Positions 1 to 11,279 of a DNA stretch of 64,000 bases are shown in pieces (position 1 is the first letter of the stretch; each line of letters opens with the position of its first letter). Below the pieces are notes generated by a model. It had not been told where the DNA came from, ran no database searches, and was given only the letters and a program-made list of their open reading frames with translations. The position numbers and the translations under genes were made by a program. Location of the stretch: assembly GCF_030052815.1 (NCBI RefSeq), contig NC_079501.1, forward strand, positions 78,574,979 to 78,638,978, in the 5' to 3' direction. The DNA is from Hevea brasiliensis (taxonomy: Eukaryota; Streptophyta; Magnoliopsida; Malpighiales; Euphorbiaceae).

Positions 1-1
1 T

Positions 2-2120
2 TCCATTAGAGCTATTTTAAAGAAAACTCTTTATGAACTTTGGAAAGAAAGAAAACCTAATATTGCATATTTTCATGTCTTTGGTTGCAAATGTTACATT
101 TTGAATAACAAAGACAGCAATCTCAAGAAATTTGATGCTAAATCTTGTGAGGGAATATTTCTAGGTTATTCAACAAATAGCAAAGCATATAGCATTTTCA
201 ATAGAAAAACCTTGACCATGGAAGAATCAATGCATATACTTTTTGATGATGCTAACACTTTCTTGCAAAGGAAAGATTCTTGTGATGAAGAAATTGAGCA
301 GATTTTAAATTCAAAGAATTCAAATAAAGATGAGCTTGATCCAAAACAACTAGTAGAGGATGATCAAAATGACAACGAAGAAGAACCTCTTTGTTCCACA
401 AATGTTGAAATTCAAGAAGGCTCCCTACCAAATGTGGAAGAATTACAAATTGAGGAACCTCAACATCAAGACATTCCACAAGAATGGAGGTATTATAGAA
501 ATCATTCCAAAGATGACATTCTTGATAGTCCATCACAAAGAATGATGACAAGAAAGATATTTTGGTAATGTTGCTTTTGCCTCTCAATTTGAACCCAAAA
601 CATATGATGATGCTCAAAATGATGAAAATTGGCTTCTTGCTATGCAAGAGGAATTAAATCAATTTGAAAGAAATAAAGTGTGGACACTTGTTCCTAAACC
701 TAAAAAGCATTCTATTATTGGAACTAAATGGGTATTTAGGAATAAGATAGATGAAAAAGGACATGTAATTAGAAATAAAGCTAGACTAGTAGCTCAAGGA
801 TACAACCAAGAGGAAGGTATTGATTTTGATGAAACCTTTGCTCCTGTTGCTAAAATTGAAGCTATTAGAATATTGTGTGCATTTGCACGTTTTAAGAATT
901 TCATGCTTTATCAAATGGATGATAAAAGTGCATTCTTAAATGGATATATTGATGAAGAAGTTTATGTGGCTCAACCTCCTGGTTTTGAAGACCCTCATTT
1001 TCCAAATCATGTTTATAAGCTTACTAAAGCTCTCTATGGTTTAAAGTAAGCTCCTAAAGCATGGTATGAGAGACTTAGTAAATTTTTGCTTCAAAATGAT
1101 TTTAAAAGAGGAAAAGTGGATACCACACTTTTCATTAAGAAACTAGGAAAAGACATGCTTATTGTACAAATCTATGTATATGATATTATTTTTGGTGCTA
1201 CTAACCATTCCCTTTGTAAGAAATTTTCCAATATGATGAAAAGTGAATTTGAAATGAGTATGATAGGTGAACTTACTTTCTTCCTTGGATTGCAAATCAA
1301 ACAAATGAAAGATGGAATTTTTATAAATCAGTCCAAGTACATAAGGGATATGCTAAAGAAATTCAAAATGGAAGATATGAAAAGCATTGGAACTCCCATG
1401 AGCTCAACAGTTAAATTAGAGAAAGATGAAAAAGGTAAGGAGATAGATAATAAACTCTATAGAGGTATGATTGGTTCTTTACTCTACTTGACAGCATCTA
1501 GACCAGACATTCATTTTAGTGTATGTTTATGTGCAAGATTTCAATCATGTCCAAAAGAATCTCATCTTGTAGCAGTTAAAAGAATTTTTAAGTACCTCAT
1601 TGGCACACACAACATTGGCTTGTGGTATCCAAAATGTGAATCATTTGATCTTATTGGTTATAGTGATTCAGATTTTGCTGGTAGTAGATTGGACAGAAAA
1701 AGCACTTTTGGAACTTGTCAATTTCTAGGTCATGCATTAGTTTCATGGCACAGTAAAAAGCAAACTTCTATTGCACTTTCCACAGAAGAAGCTGAATATA
1801 TTGCAGCTGGAAGTTGTGTTGCACAAATTTTGTGGATGAAACAATAGTTTGAAGATTTTGAAATTAAATTTGATCATATTCCCATAAGATGTGACAACAC
1901 TAGTGCTATGAACTTGTCAAAAATTCCTGTCCAACACTCTAGAAACAAACATATTGAAATTAGACATCATTTTATTAGGGATCATGTTCAAAATGATGAT
2001 ATTCAAATTGAATTTGTCCCATTTGAAAAACAACTTGCTGACATTTTTACAAAGCCATTTAATGAGGAAACTTTTTGCAAAATAAGAAGAGAACTTGGTA
2101 TGACTGATGCTCTTGCTTAA
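2..2120 (+). pseudogene. Copia pol remnant: integrase C-terminus, RT, RNase H
   Basis: Decayed polyprotein that would integrate and reverse-transcribe the element. Frame 2 runs from base 2 to 568 and holds the integrase C-terminal region (FHVFGCKCYILNN, then EGIFLGYS). A frameshift near 557 moves coding to frame 3. RT follows: [13 protein letters not shown], then the palm region up to a TAA at 1047-1049 where GLKQAP is expected (CAA to TAA). The active-site segment reads YVYD near 1180 instead of YVDD, so a catalytic Asp is lost. RNase H (YSDSDFAG, STEEAEY) is cut by TAG at 1845-1847, then continues with IRHHFIRDHV to a natural stop at 2120. One frameshift, two C-to-T stops and the active-site change mark it as dead. 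Confidence 0.88.
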
Positions 2121-3268
2121 CTTTTGATGCATACTCATGTTCCTATATGAAAATGAAGTGATATATGTTGGTTTGTGGTGTTAAAAATGTGTTCTGATAT
2201 TTCTGGTGCAATTTGAAAATTTCTGGGTCTGATATGATGTGAACAGTATTCTGCAAAATTTGATTGTAGTGTTTGCTAATTTTCTTGTTTGCTAAGTGCT
2301 TTACCACTGCTCCTAATTCTTCGTTGGCAAACTGGTAGTCAGGTATGATTGTACTGAAATTCTAAGATTATTCTTCTTTTCTGAGTGCCTATTCTGTATT
2401 TTTAAAAGACATATTACTTAAATACCCCTTTATTTAAAGCAATGTCTCATTATGTGTTTAGAGGGCAAAATAGACTTTTTATATATTAACCTCTAGCGCG
2501 GGACTCAAAAATTTGCATAACCATCAGTCTTCTCTGCTTCTCCACTGGTACACGGTATCAATCACTCTGCAAAATCTCCATTTATGTCTTTTCAAGTTTA
2601 AATTTCAAAATTTTTCCTTTTTCCGATGCATCTCTTCCCGAAATCTAATTGAATGCATCTTTTCTCCACTGTTAACCCGTTTCACTCACAACCCTCTCAA
2701 CCATCATCTCCCTTCGTCTTCTTTAAAATTTCTGAAACCCATTTGCTCTAAAACAAAGCTATCGTTCCGCATTCTTCAAGACAGAAAATCCCTAAATCCT
2801 TCCTATTCATTCCCCGATATCTCTCTCAATCAGCCGAAAGAAATCATTCAAATTGATTCTCATTGGGTTAAAATTTTTCGACGCATTCTCTCTTATCATC
2901 ATCGATTCGTGTTCTCTCTACAAGTATCAGGTATTGATTTCGAAACATTAGTGGATACGTGTTTTACTTTTTTTTTTTGTTTGTTTTTGCTTTCGTCTCT
3001 CACTCTTGAAATTAGTTGATGGATTTTCTTATTGTGAGTATTCACATTACACCAAGATGCACTATATGACAAAATCATGAATTTGTTGTTATTGATTCTC
3101 AAAAACTCGAATATTTCTTACTGTCAGTCCTAAAATTTTTGAATAATACATGACATTGTGTCAAAAATGTGTTAATATACTTCCAATGGTTATACGTTGA
3201 TTGCTCATATTGTTCATTTTGTGAACCTAGCTTTCTCTATCTCTACTGCAACTTTTTCTGATTTGGTC
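2121..3268 (+). other. Spacer between copia pol and env-like ORF
   Basis: Non-coding internal region of the outer copia element. A 168-codon open stretch at 2513-3019 has no recognisable domain, and its composition (F, S, L and H rich, few acidic residues) looks like chance. No splice signal or second gene can be supported. Confidence 0.5.
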
Positions 3269-3802
3269 ATGGCACGGTCAAAAGGAAAAGGCAAAGAAAA
3301 GGTCACTACACCCTCATCATCTTCAGATTCCACCAATGCTAGTGTCCCTGCATGACCTCCTCCACAGAGTGAAGTTCCTCTGGTAATTGGAAAATCAAAG
3401 GAAAAGTCCAAGAAGAGGACCAGTGAGCCTGTCCAGGAAAAAGGTTCTAAAAAGAAAAAGACTTCAAAAGCTCTAATTGTGCTTATGGAAAGGGCCATTC
3501 ATGAACCAAGGTACATTCACTGGCCTGCTTTTAATGAAGTCTCTGTTCCTTTACAGTCTCTGTTTGAATATGAAAAATGGGAAAGATTATGCTCTAATAT
3601 TGAGAGAATATATGCGGATTTAGTTCAAGAATTCAACAAAAATTTGAGAGTTGATGATGCTGAAAGTGATGAATCTTTTAAGGTTAAAATGAAAGGAAAA
3701 GTTTATGAGGTGACAGTAGAAAGGTTAGCCAGAGCGCTAGGCATCCCAAACAGTGGGAATAGAATCTGTTCTCACAAAGAAGTATTTGCTGTTGGAGGGT
3801 TC
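3269..3802 (+). pseudogene. Env-like / plant-transposon-domain ORF, N-terminal half
   Basis: Extra ORF downstream of copia pol, as in Sireviruses, where the product is called env-like; its function is unknown. The ATG at 3269 opens MARSKGKGKEK, a Lys/Ser-rich head with a TGA at 3353-3355 (probable CGA to TGA). The KSKEKSKKR and KGSKKKK basic patches look like nuclear-localisation or nucleic-acid-binding segments. A folded region follows (PRYIHWPAFNEVS, LFEYEKWERLCS, ALGIPNSG), like the domain annotated as 'putative plant transposon protein'. The frame runs into the nested copia at 3803 and picks up again at 13389. No membrane segment is visible in this half, so a true envelope role is not supported by sequence. 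Confidence 0.7.
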
Positions 3803-5914
3803 TGAAGGAACGAAAGCGTGAAAAACACAAGTTTATGCCATTGAATTTAAAATTTTCACCTAGGGTCACATGCATCATGCAAGATTTATTTTTATCTATT
3901 TGATTTCAATGATAAACAACATATTAAAACTCTTTTAATATGTTTTTGGATATGTATTTGCCATTTAAGATTTTAAAATTAATCAGATTAATTTTAGAAC
4001 CCTAGATTAAATAAAGAACAAACACACTAACCTCTTGATGCACTGCAGTGTATTTGCGCCTTTGAGATGCGTCTTTAGGACACTAGATGTTGTCCCTCTA
4101 GCTTGTCCACATCAAGAACACCTATGGCAGCCCTTGAACAGCTTCTAAAGCTTTTTCTATTATTTAGAAAATCAAGTTTTGCCTTTTAAGAGATTAAAGA
4201 TGTAAACAGGACACTAGAAACGATTTCTAGTATTTTTAATTCAAGAGATTGATGGCTAATCTCTTTGAATTGATGTGAGATGAAGAAGAAAAGATGGAGA
4301 GCCTCAAAATGGCATGACAAAGGAGGAGTGGCTGCTGGTTGTCTTATTTTTAATTCATAACAACACTTATATAGCTAGGTCAACACATTAAACCCTTGCC
4401 ACATGTCACCCTCTGATTGGTTCTAGGTTTAATTGACCCAATCACATTTTGTCAAGTGTTAAACCTATATTTAATCTTAATTTTAATCATCTTACATGAT
4501 TAAAAGACATTTGGCAAGCTTATGTGTAGTGCCATGTGTCACCACCTCATGGTGCCACATGTCACCTTGTGAAATGACCAAAATGCCCCTGTGTCTTAAT
4601 TTTGAGTTGTTAAACCAAAATAATTATTTCTCTTCTTCTAATCAATTTATATCAAATATAAATTAACTAATTAATCTCTATTAATTAATTTCTCATTAAT
4701 TAAATTCATATTTTAACACTTTAAATATAAATTTAACTTATACTATACATCCAATAATCTAGATTTGGTTTCAAGTCATGCTAGGGACTTTGCAATCTAA
4801 TTGCAAACCAAACCTATTTAATTAATCAATTAAACTCTTTAATTAATTAATTAATTAAATCATATTTAACTAGGTGATAACTTGTATATGTGTGTGACTT
4901 ACTAGGCTCATCACTAATTGGCAATGGGATATGATATCAACTCTTAATATCATCAGAACTCTTTCTTACCATAAATGATTTCTCTAAATCATTTTATGCA
5001 CCTCATAGACCATGGTTAACACCTAGCATAGTGTGCCATGGCCACCCAATTAGTAATAAGATTTACCTTAAATGAACCTATAATCATATGTTACCATGCA
5101 CTGGAATCTTTCTGTTACAAAATCCCAACTCAAGCTGGAGTCATGGTTTATGTCAAACTCCATTTGCTATGAATATTATGTTCTCTTTTAATTCCAGTTC
5201 TTGATTAAAAAGATTTTCTCATCAGAAACTCTTTTCTGAATAAATCTATCTGTGCTAGCCAGGAACTTGAAACATCAAGAACAATTAAATGAACATAGGA
5301 TTTTATCTCTATTTACTTAGAGGAACAGATTCCATCTTGATCAACGCCTACCTCCATATATAACTAGTAGGAGCCAACACATGCCCATATACCCATACAC
5401 AGTACAAGTATGAAAGCAGTATCAAACTCAAACTACCTATATATAAGATAACTGTGCTATCTCAGGTCTAAAGATTATATGCACTGATATGATTTATGGT
5501 AAAACATTGACAAGAGTAAACTCCATGTGCTTATCATAAGTGTCACTGGTTTGGCCTACATATCATTTATAAGTGCCTATCATGTTTGCTATATGGCATG
5601 AGACTCACCATTCCATCTTATTTATATCTCATATAAATAACTTAGTAACAGACATGAATACAATCTTTCTGGATAAGTCATGTCCTTATTATGAAGTATC
5701 CTCGATTGTGAACCTATTTATGATACTTTGTACTAGAAATACTGTCACACATATTCTTAACAACTTAAGAATAGAATTTCTAACAAAATATCAATGGACT
5801 TTTTCTATTACACATAAATATATTATGTAAACGGAAAAGTGGAAATGCCTTTTATCAATAAAAATATGTACAAGATACATACTAAATAATATGCTCTAGG
5901 GCATACTACTAACA
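3803..5914 (-). repeat. 3' LTR of copia copy 1
   Basis: 2,112-bp LTR matching 11280-13383 over its whole length. On the plus strand it starts TGAAGGAACG and ends CTACTAACA. It contains a minus-strand TATA-like CTATATAAG near 4376 and a very AT-rich centre. Confidence 0.93.
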
Positions 5915-5930
5915 ATCTCCCACTAGCACT
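5915..5930 (-). promoter_or_regulatory. Polypurine tract of copia copy 1
   Basis: On the minus strand AGTGGGAGAT directly abuts the 3' LTR. It follows the pol stop codon immediately and would prime plus-strand DNA. Confidence 0.8.
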
Positions 5931-8900
5931 AGAGCCATTCATTACAATATCTTAGACCCATCTTCTCAAGATGACGGTCTAGCTGAGTCTGTGACATAGG
6001 CTTAGTGAATGGATTAGCTGGATTTTCAGCTGATGCTATTTTCTGCATGGCTACATCGCCTTGCCCAACTATTTCTCTGATAATGTGGTAGCGCCTTTCT
6101 ATGTGTTTGGATTTTTTGTGAGACCTTGGTTCCTTAGCTTGTATGACTGCTCCATTATTGTCACAGTATAGTGGAACTGTTGACTCAATGGAAGGAACTA
6201 CTATAAGTTCTGTCACGAACTTCTTTATTCAAACAGCTTCCTTTGCAGCATCTGATGCAGCAATATACTCAGCTTCGGTAGTGGAATCTGCAGTCGTGCT
6301 CTATTTAGAACTCTTCCAACTGACTGCACCTCCTTTACAAATGAACACATATCCAGAGGTAAACTTTCTATCATCGATATCTGATTGGAAATCAGAATCA
6401 GTATAACCATCCAATTGCAAGTCTCCATCTCCATAGATCAAGAATAAATCCTTAGTTCTTCTCAAGTACTTAAGGATATTCTTGACAGCTATCCAGTGTT
6501 CCAAACTTGGATTGGATTGATACCTGCTAGTCAAACTAACAGCATATGCGATATCCGGCTTAGTACACAATATTGCATACATTAAACTTCCAATAGCCGA
6601 AGCATATGGAATCCTGACCATCTTATCTCTTTCTTCAGGTGTCTTTGGAGACATCTCTTTAGAAAGATGGATACCATGTCTCACTGGTAACAATCCTCTC
6701 TTGGAATCAAGCATGTTAAACCTCTTCAACACCTTTTCCAAGTATAGACTTTGGGATAAACCAATTATTCTTTTCGCTCTATCTATATAGATGCGAATCC
6801 CAAGAATATAGGTTGCCTGCCCTAAGTCTTTCATGGAGAATGTGTTTGACAACCATACCTTTACAGTTGTCAACATACCTGTGTCATTACCCATCAACAG
6901 TATGTCATCCACATATAAGACAAGGAAAGTGATAGCACTGTCACTAACCTTCTTATATACACATGGCTCATCCTCATTTTTGATAAAACCAAAGGATTTA
7001 ATGGCTTCATCAAAACGGATGGTCCAACTCCTCGAAGCTTGCTTCAACCCATAAATGGATTAGTTTAGCTTGCATACCTTGGAACCATCTTGGGATTCAA
7101 AACCCCTAGGTTGTTCCATGAAAATGTTTTCTTCAATGTATCCATTGAAAAAAGCTGTTTTGACATCTATCTGCCAAATCTCATAATCTAGTATGCAACT
7201 ATTGCTAATAGAATCCTAATTGATTTAAGCATGGTAACAGGCGAGAAAGTCTCCTCATAGTCGATTCCTTGCCTTTGGCGAAACCCTTTCGCTACTAGCC
7301 TTGCTGTATAGGTCTCTACCTTTCCATCAGAACCAATTTTCTTCTTGAAAACCCATTTGTTCCCTATAGGTACAATACCTTCAGGTGGGTCAACAAGATC
7401 CCAAACTTGATTCTTATACATGGAATTAATTTCAGATTTCATAGCATCAATCCATTTTGAAGAATCTTTATCTGATATAGCTTCTTCATAAGTAAGTGGA
7501 TCATCTCCATGATCTACTTCTTCATGAGTAGACAACTCTTATTCTTCTTCATGAAGGAAACCATATCTCACTGGTGGGTGAGATACCCTGGTTGTTCTAT
7601 GAGGAACAGTTGTAGATGTTTCATCAATGGGTATAGGTTGACTAGATGGATCTATATCCATCTGATCTGTTGATTGGTCAGAATTCACTAATTCGAACTT
7701 TATTTGCCTTCCTTTGCCCCCTTCTTGGACAAACTGTTGTTCAAGAAATGTGACATCTCTACTCACCACAACCTTTTGTGATGTAGGCAAATAAAAATAA
7801 TATCCAAAACTATCTTTTGGATATCCAACAAATCGACCCTTTTCTAATCTGGTTTCCAATTTATCAGTGTTCAGCTTTTTGATATAAGCTGGACAACCCC
7901 AAATCTTAACATGCTTAAGACTTGGTTTTCTTCCATGCCATATCTCATAAGGTGTGGAAGAAACTGATTTTGATGGAATCCTATTCAGAATATACAAAGC
8001 TGATTCTAATGCAAATTCCCAAAAGGAGATTGGCATATTAGTAAAGCTCATCATACTACGTACCATATCCAATAGGGTACGATTTCTCCTTTCAAATACA
8101 CCATTCAACTGTGGTGTTCTTGGAGGAGTCAGTTGGAAACAATGCCATGCTCTCTCAAGTATTCATCAAATTCAGTACTCAAATATTCTCCTCCACGATC
8201 TGATCGAAGAGCTTTAATACTCTTTCCTGTTTGATTTTCTACTTCAGATTTAAATTCTTTGAACTTTTCAAAGGATTCATGTTTGTATTTCATCAAATAC
8301 AAATACCCAAACCTTGATTTATTATCAGTAAAGGTAATAAAGTAATAAAAATCGCCTTTAACCATTTCCTTAAATGGATCACATACATCACTATGTATTA
8401 GCTCCAAAATATTTTCAGCCCTTAGCCCTTGTCCAACAAAGGGTGATATAATCATTTTGCCCTGTAGGCAAGATTCACAAGTTGGAGTAGGCTCAGAGCC
8501 CAATAAGGATAAAAATCCCCATTTTCTCTAATTTTGCAATCCTATCTTCTGCAATATGACCTAATCTTAAGTGCCAAATATATTTTGAATTTTGAGTTGA
8601 TTTTCATCATGGCATTGCATTCTTTTAGATTACTATACTCTGGACAGTGGAAACACTTTCCTGCTAGTAGTGGAAACACTTTCCTGCTGGTAGTGGAAAC
8701 ACTTTCCTCCTGGTAGTGGAAACACTTTCCATAAACCTTTGTCAACTTTGATCTTTGTTTTTCTGTTTGGCTATCTTCTTGGAAGGACCAGGAATCTGAG
8801 GTTTCTTTTTCTTATTGCCCTTCTTCTTGTTGGACTTTCCAGTAGAAGAAGATGCAATCAAAGCTACCTCTTTTCCTTTATTGCCCAGCATATTCTTTTG

Positions 8901-9496
8901 GGCAATAATCAGCATGTTGAGTAAACCAGCTAAGGTGCATTCCTGTTTAGTCATATGGAAATTTGTCACAAAATTCTCAAAAGACTCAGGAAGGGACTGA
9001 AGGATCAAATCCATCTGTAGTTGGAAATCCATGTTGAAGTCAAGATGTTCCAACTGCTCAATTAGCAAAATCATCTTGTGGACATGATCCCCAACATTCT
9101 GTCCCTCAAACATCTTCATGGGGAACATCTGCCTAGATATCTCATACCTAGCATTCCTACTATGCTCACCATATAACTCTTGTAGGTGAAGGAGGATCTC
9201 ACTCGCACTCTGCATGTTCTCATGCTGCTTCTGTAACTCATTACTCATGGAAGCAAGCATGTAACACTTAGCTCTCATATCATGCTCCTTCCACTTGTCC
9301 AAAGTTTCATGTTCCTCTTGAGTGGCCTCTGGAGGTAAGGAACCAGGAACATTTGAATCTAGAACATATCCTATATGTTTAAGGTTCAGGACAAGTTTCA
9401 AATTTCATGGCCAATCAGAGAGATTAGGTCCTGCACCCTATTGCGATCAAGTATGCTTGCAAGGATATTGGATGGTGGTGGTTGTTCTGTACTCAT
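5929..9496 (-). pseudogene. Gag-pol of copia copy 1, protease missing, broken
   Basis: Reads from a probable ATG at 9496 to a stop at 5929. Gag comes first (WKEHDMRAKCYMLASMSNEL, LILQSLPESF), then a zinc knuckle reduced to GKCFHYQ/GKCFHC repeats. Next, with no protease between, come the pre-integrase motif (SEPTPTCESCLQGKM), integrase with its acidic triad (HSDV, RSDRGGEY, ERRNRTL), RT with an intact YVDD (VLYVDDILLMGND), and RNase H (DGYTDSDF, TTEAEYIAAS, KHIERRYHIIRE). Breaks: a small deletion about 75 nt after the ATG, a frame break near 8505, further ones near 8130, and in-frame stops near 7540, 7063 and 6301. Compare the better-kept integrase-RT of copy 2 at 27535-30544. Confidence 0.88.
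8646..8730 (-). repeat. Four 23-bp repeats in the zinc-knuckle codons (copy 1)
   Basis: AGTGGAAACACTTTCC recurs at 8646, 8669, 8692 and 8715, a strict 23-bp period. On the coding strand each unit contains GGAAAGTGTTTCCA (Gly-Lys-Cys-Phe-His). Three added units total 69 nt, so the frame is preserved overall, and in this copy no stop occurs through the array. Confidence 0.9.
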
Positions 9497-11263
9497 TATT
9501 ATCAGAAAATTAATTACAGATAATAACCAGATTAATTACTAAATGTATCAAGTAATTAACCAAAATGATTATGGTCTTTTAATCAAATTGGTCCTCTCAC
9601 TAACTTAGTGAATCCTACACTTCCAAAGTAGAAAATGGAAATCCTAGTTGGATGGATTTCTAGTGGGTGATTGAATTCTTATAATTCTATTGATCATGCT
9701 CAGGTACATCCATTATTGGAATTACAATAAACTATAAGTGAGCAACTCCTTGCCCATCACATCTCATGTGAGGTTCAATCCTTTACCTAGCCCCTAATGC
9801 TCAAAATCTCAGGTACATCCATTATTGACTTATCTTGCATTAGTTAAATTGATCCCATTGAGCCAGTAATTATGCAAATAATTTTAATGTCCTCAGGTAC
9901 ATCTAATATTGGCCACCAAACCATTTACATATTTACAACATCTCATGCTTAAAATTATTCTTAAGAAAATCTCATAAATTAATTACATCTTATGCAACTA
10001 TTTAACATTTCTTAAAATAATTGCCCCAATAGAGGGCCCATGTTATAATTACTTTAATTATAGCATTTCCAACTTAATCATTTATTTGGAAGATTTTATA
10101 GTCATCCTAATTACTATTAAAGTCTCACTTTGCACATTATCCATTTAGCATGCATATATCATATAATTGCATAAATTCCCATACATCTCATGCATTCATG
10201 GATAAGTAGTAAATATGATATGATCATGAACTTTCTAAGGGATTCAATTCTGAGCCACCAAGAATTGAATCAGGGCATTCCTAGGTGCATTTCATTCATT
10301 CATTTTACAAGAGTTGTTGAAGCAGTACATAATCAACACTTGATGTTGAATTCCTCCCACTGGTCCCACCAATGCTCTTGACCTCCTTGAACTTCTTGCA
10401 ATCCAATATTACATAGTAATTCTTGGCATACCAAGGCAAATTTACAAGAACTTAAATAAATGAAATTACAACAAAAATTACTACAAACTTAATAATACAC
10501 GCCCAAATAAATTAAAATAAATAAATTAATTTACAATCCCAAAGAAACATAAAAGAAATAAATCCAATCACATTAGTCTTTTATAGTCCATGATCATCCA
10601 TCATGCATATCACTATTTAATAATTAAATAAAATATACATACTTAAATTAAATTGAATATATCATATTCAACTTAAAAATCCAGATTTGAATATGATTCA
10701 AATAAATTTAAAAATTCAGATTTGAATCTCATTCAAACAAATTTAAAAATTCAGATTTGAATTACATTCAAACAACCTTAAAAATTCAGATTTGAATCAC
10801 ATTCAAACAATTTTTAAGAAATCAGATTTGAATCACATTCAAACAATTTTTAAAAATTCAGATCTGAATATTATTCAAACAACTTTAAAAAATCAGATTT
10901 AAATACAATTCAAACAACTTTAAAAATTCAGATTTGAATCACATTCAAACAATTTTTAAAATTCAGATTTGAATCACATTCAAACAATTTTTTAAAATTC
11001 TGATTTGAATCAAAATTTAATTGTATGATTAAAATTCTAATTAAACAATTTAATTAGTCATAGGATGAGCTTTTAGATCATACAATAATTGCAAATTAAA
11101 AAGCCAAACCTTTGCACCACTCATGAAGCCAAACCATGCGCACCATTGATGGTGTTCTTCAAGCATGCCGCCACATATCCATTGCAACCAGCAATGGATA
11201 AATCATCTCATGATCAAACACACAATTAAATCATATAATCAACAATCTAAATGGTAAATATCG
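9497..11263 (-). other. Long non-coding leader of copia copy 1
   Basis: About 1.77 kb between primer-binding site and gag, unusually long. It holds the AT-rich 38-bp-type repeats next to the LTR (10664-11010) and three copies of CTCAGGTACATC near gag at 9699, 9808 and 9892. No gene is visible. Confidence 0.8.
10664..11010 (-). repeat. AT-rich tandem repeat in the copia leader (copy 1)
   Basis: About nine degenerate units of 35-40 bp with the core CAGATTTGAATCACATTCAA followed by an A/T run. Each core contains the near-palindrome TTTGAATCACATTCAAA, so single units can form small hairpins. The same array is present in copy 2. Confidence 0.88.
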
Positions 11264-11277
11264 TGGCTCTGATACCA
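11264..11277 (-). promoter_or_regulatory. Primer-binding site (tRNA-iMet), copy 1
   Basis: Minus-strand TGGTATCAGAGCCA lies two bases inside the 5' LTR. It is complementary to the 3' end of plant initiator tRNA-Met, the usual copia primer. Confidence 0.93.
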
Positions 11278-11279
11278 AT

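Noticed and set aside
2513..3019. 168-codon open frame between copia pol and the env-like ORF
   Set aside because: Composition is biased to F, S, L and H, with no domain, and it lies in a known non-coding spacer.
5573..5830. 85-codon ORF seen in three places (also 13042 and 34095)
   Set aside because: It is part of the copia LTR, recurring because the LTR does; there is no sign of coding selection.
10664..11010. CRISPR-like appearance of regular repeats
   Set aside because: Plant nuclear DNA inside a retrotransposon leader; 'spacers' are A/T runs and units drift; no cas genes.
11264..11277. tRNA-Met gene fragments at TGGTATCAGAGC matches
   Set aside because: Each match lies 2-10 bases from an LTR and is a primer-binding site; no cloverleaf surrounds it.
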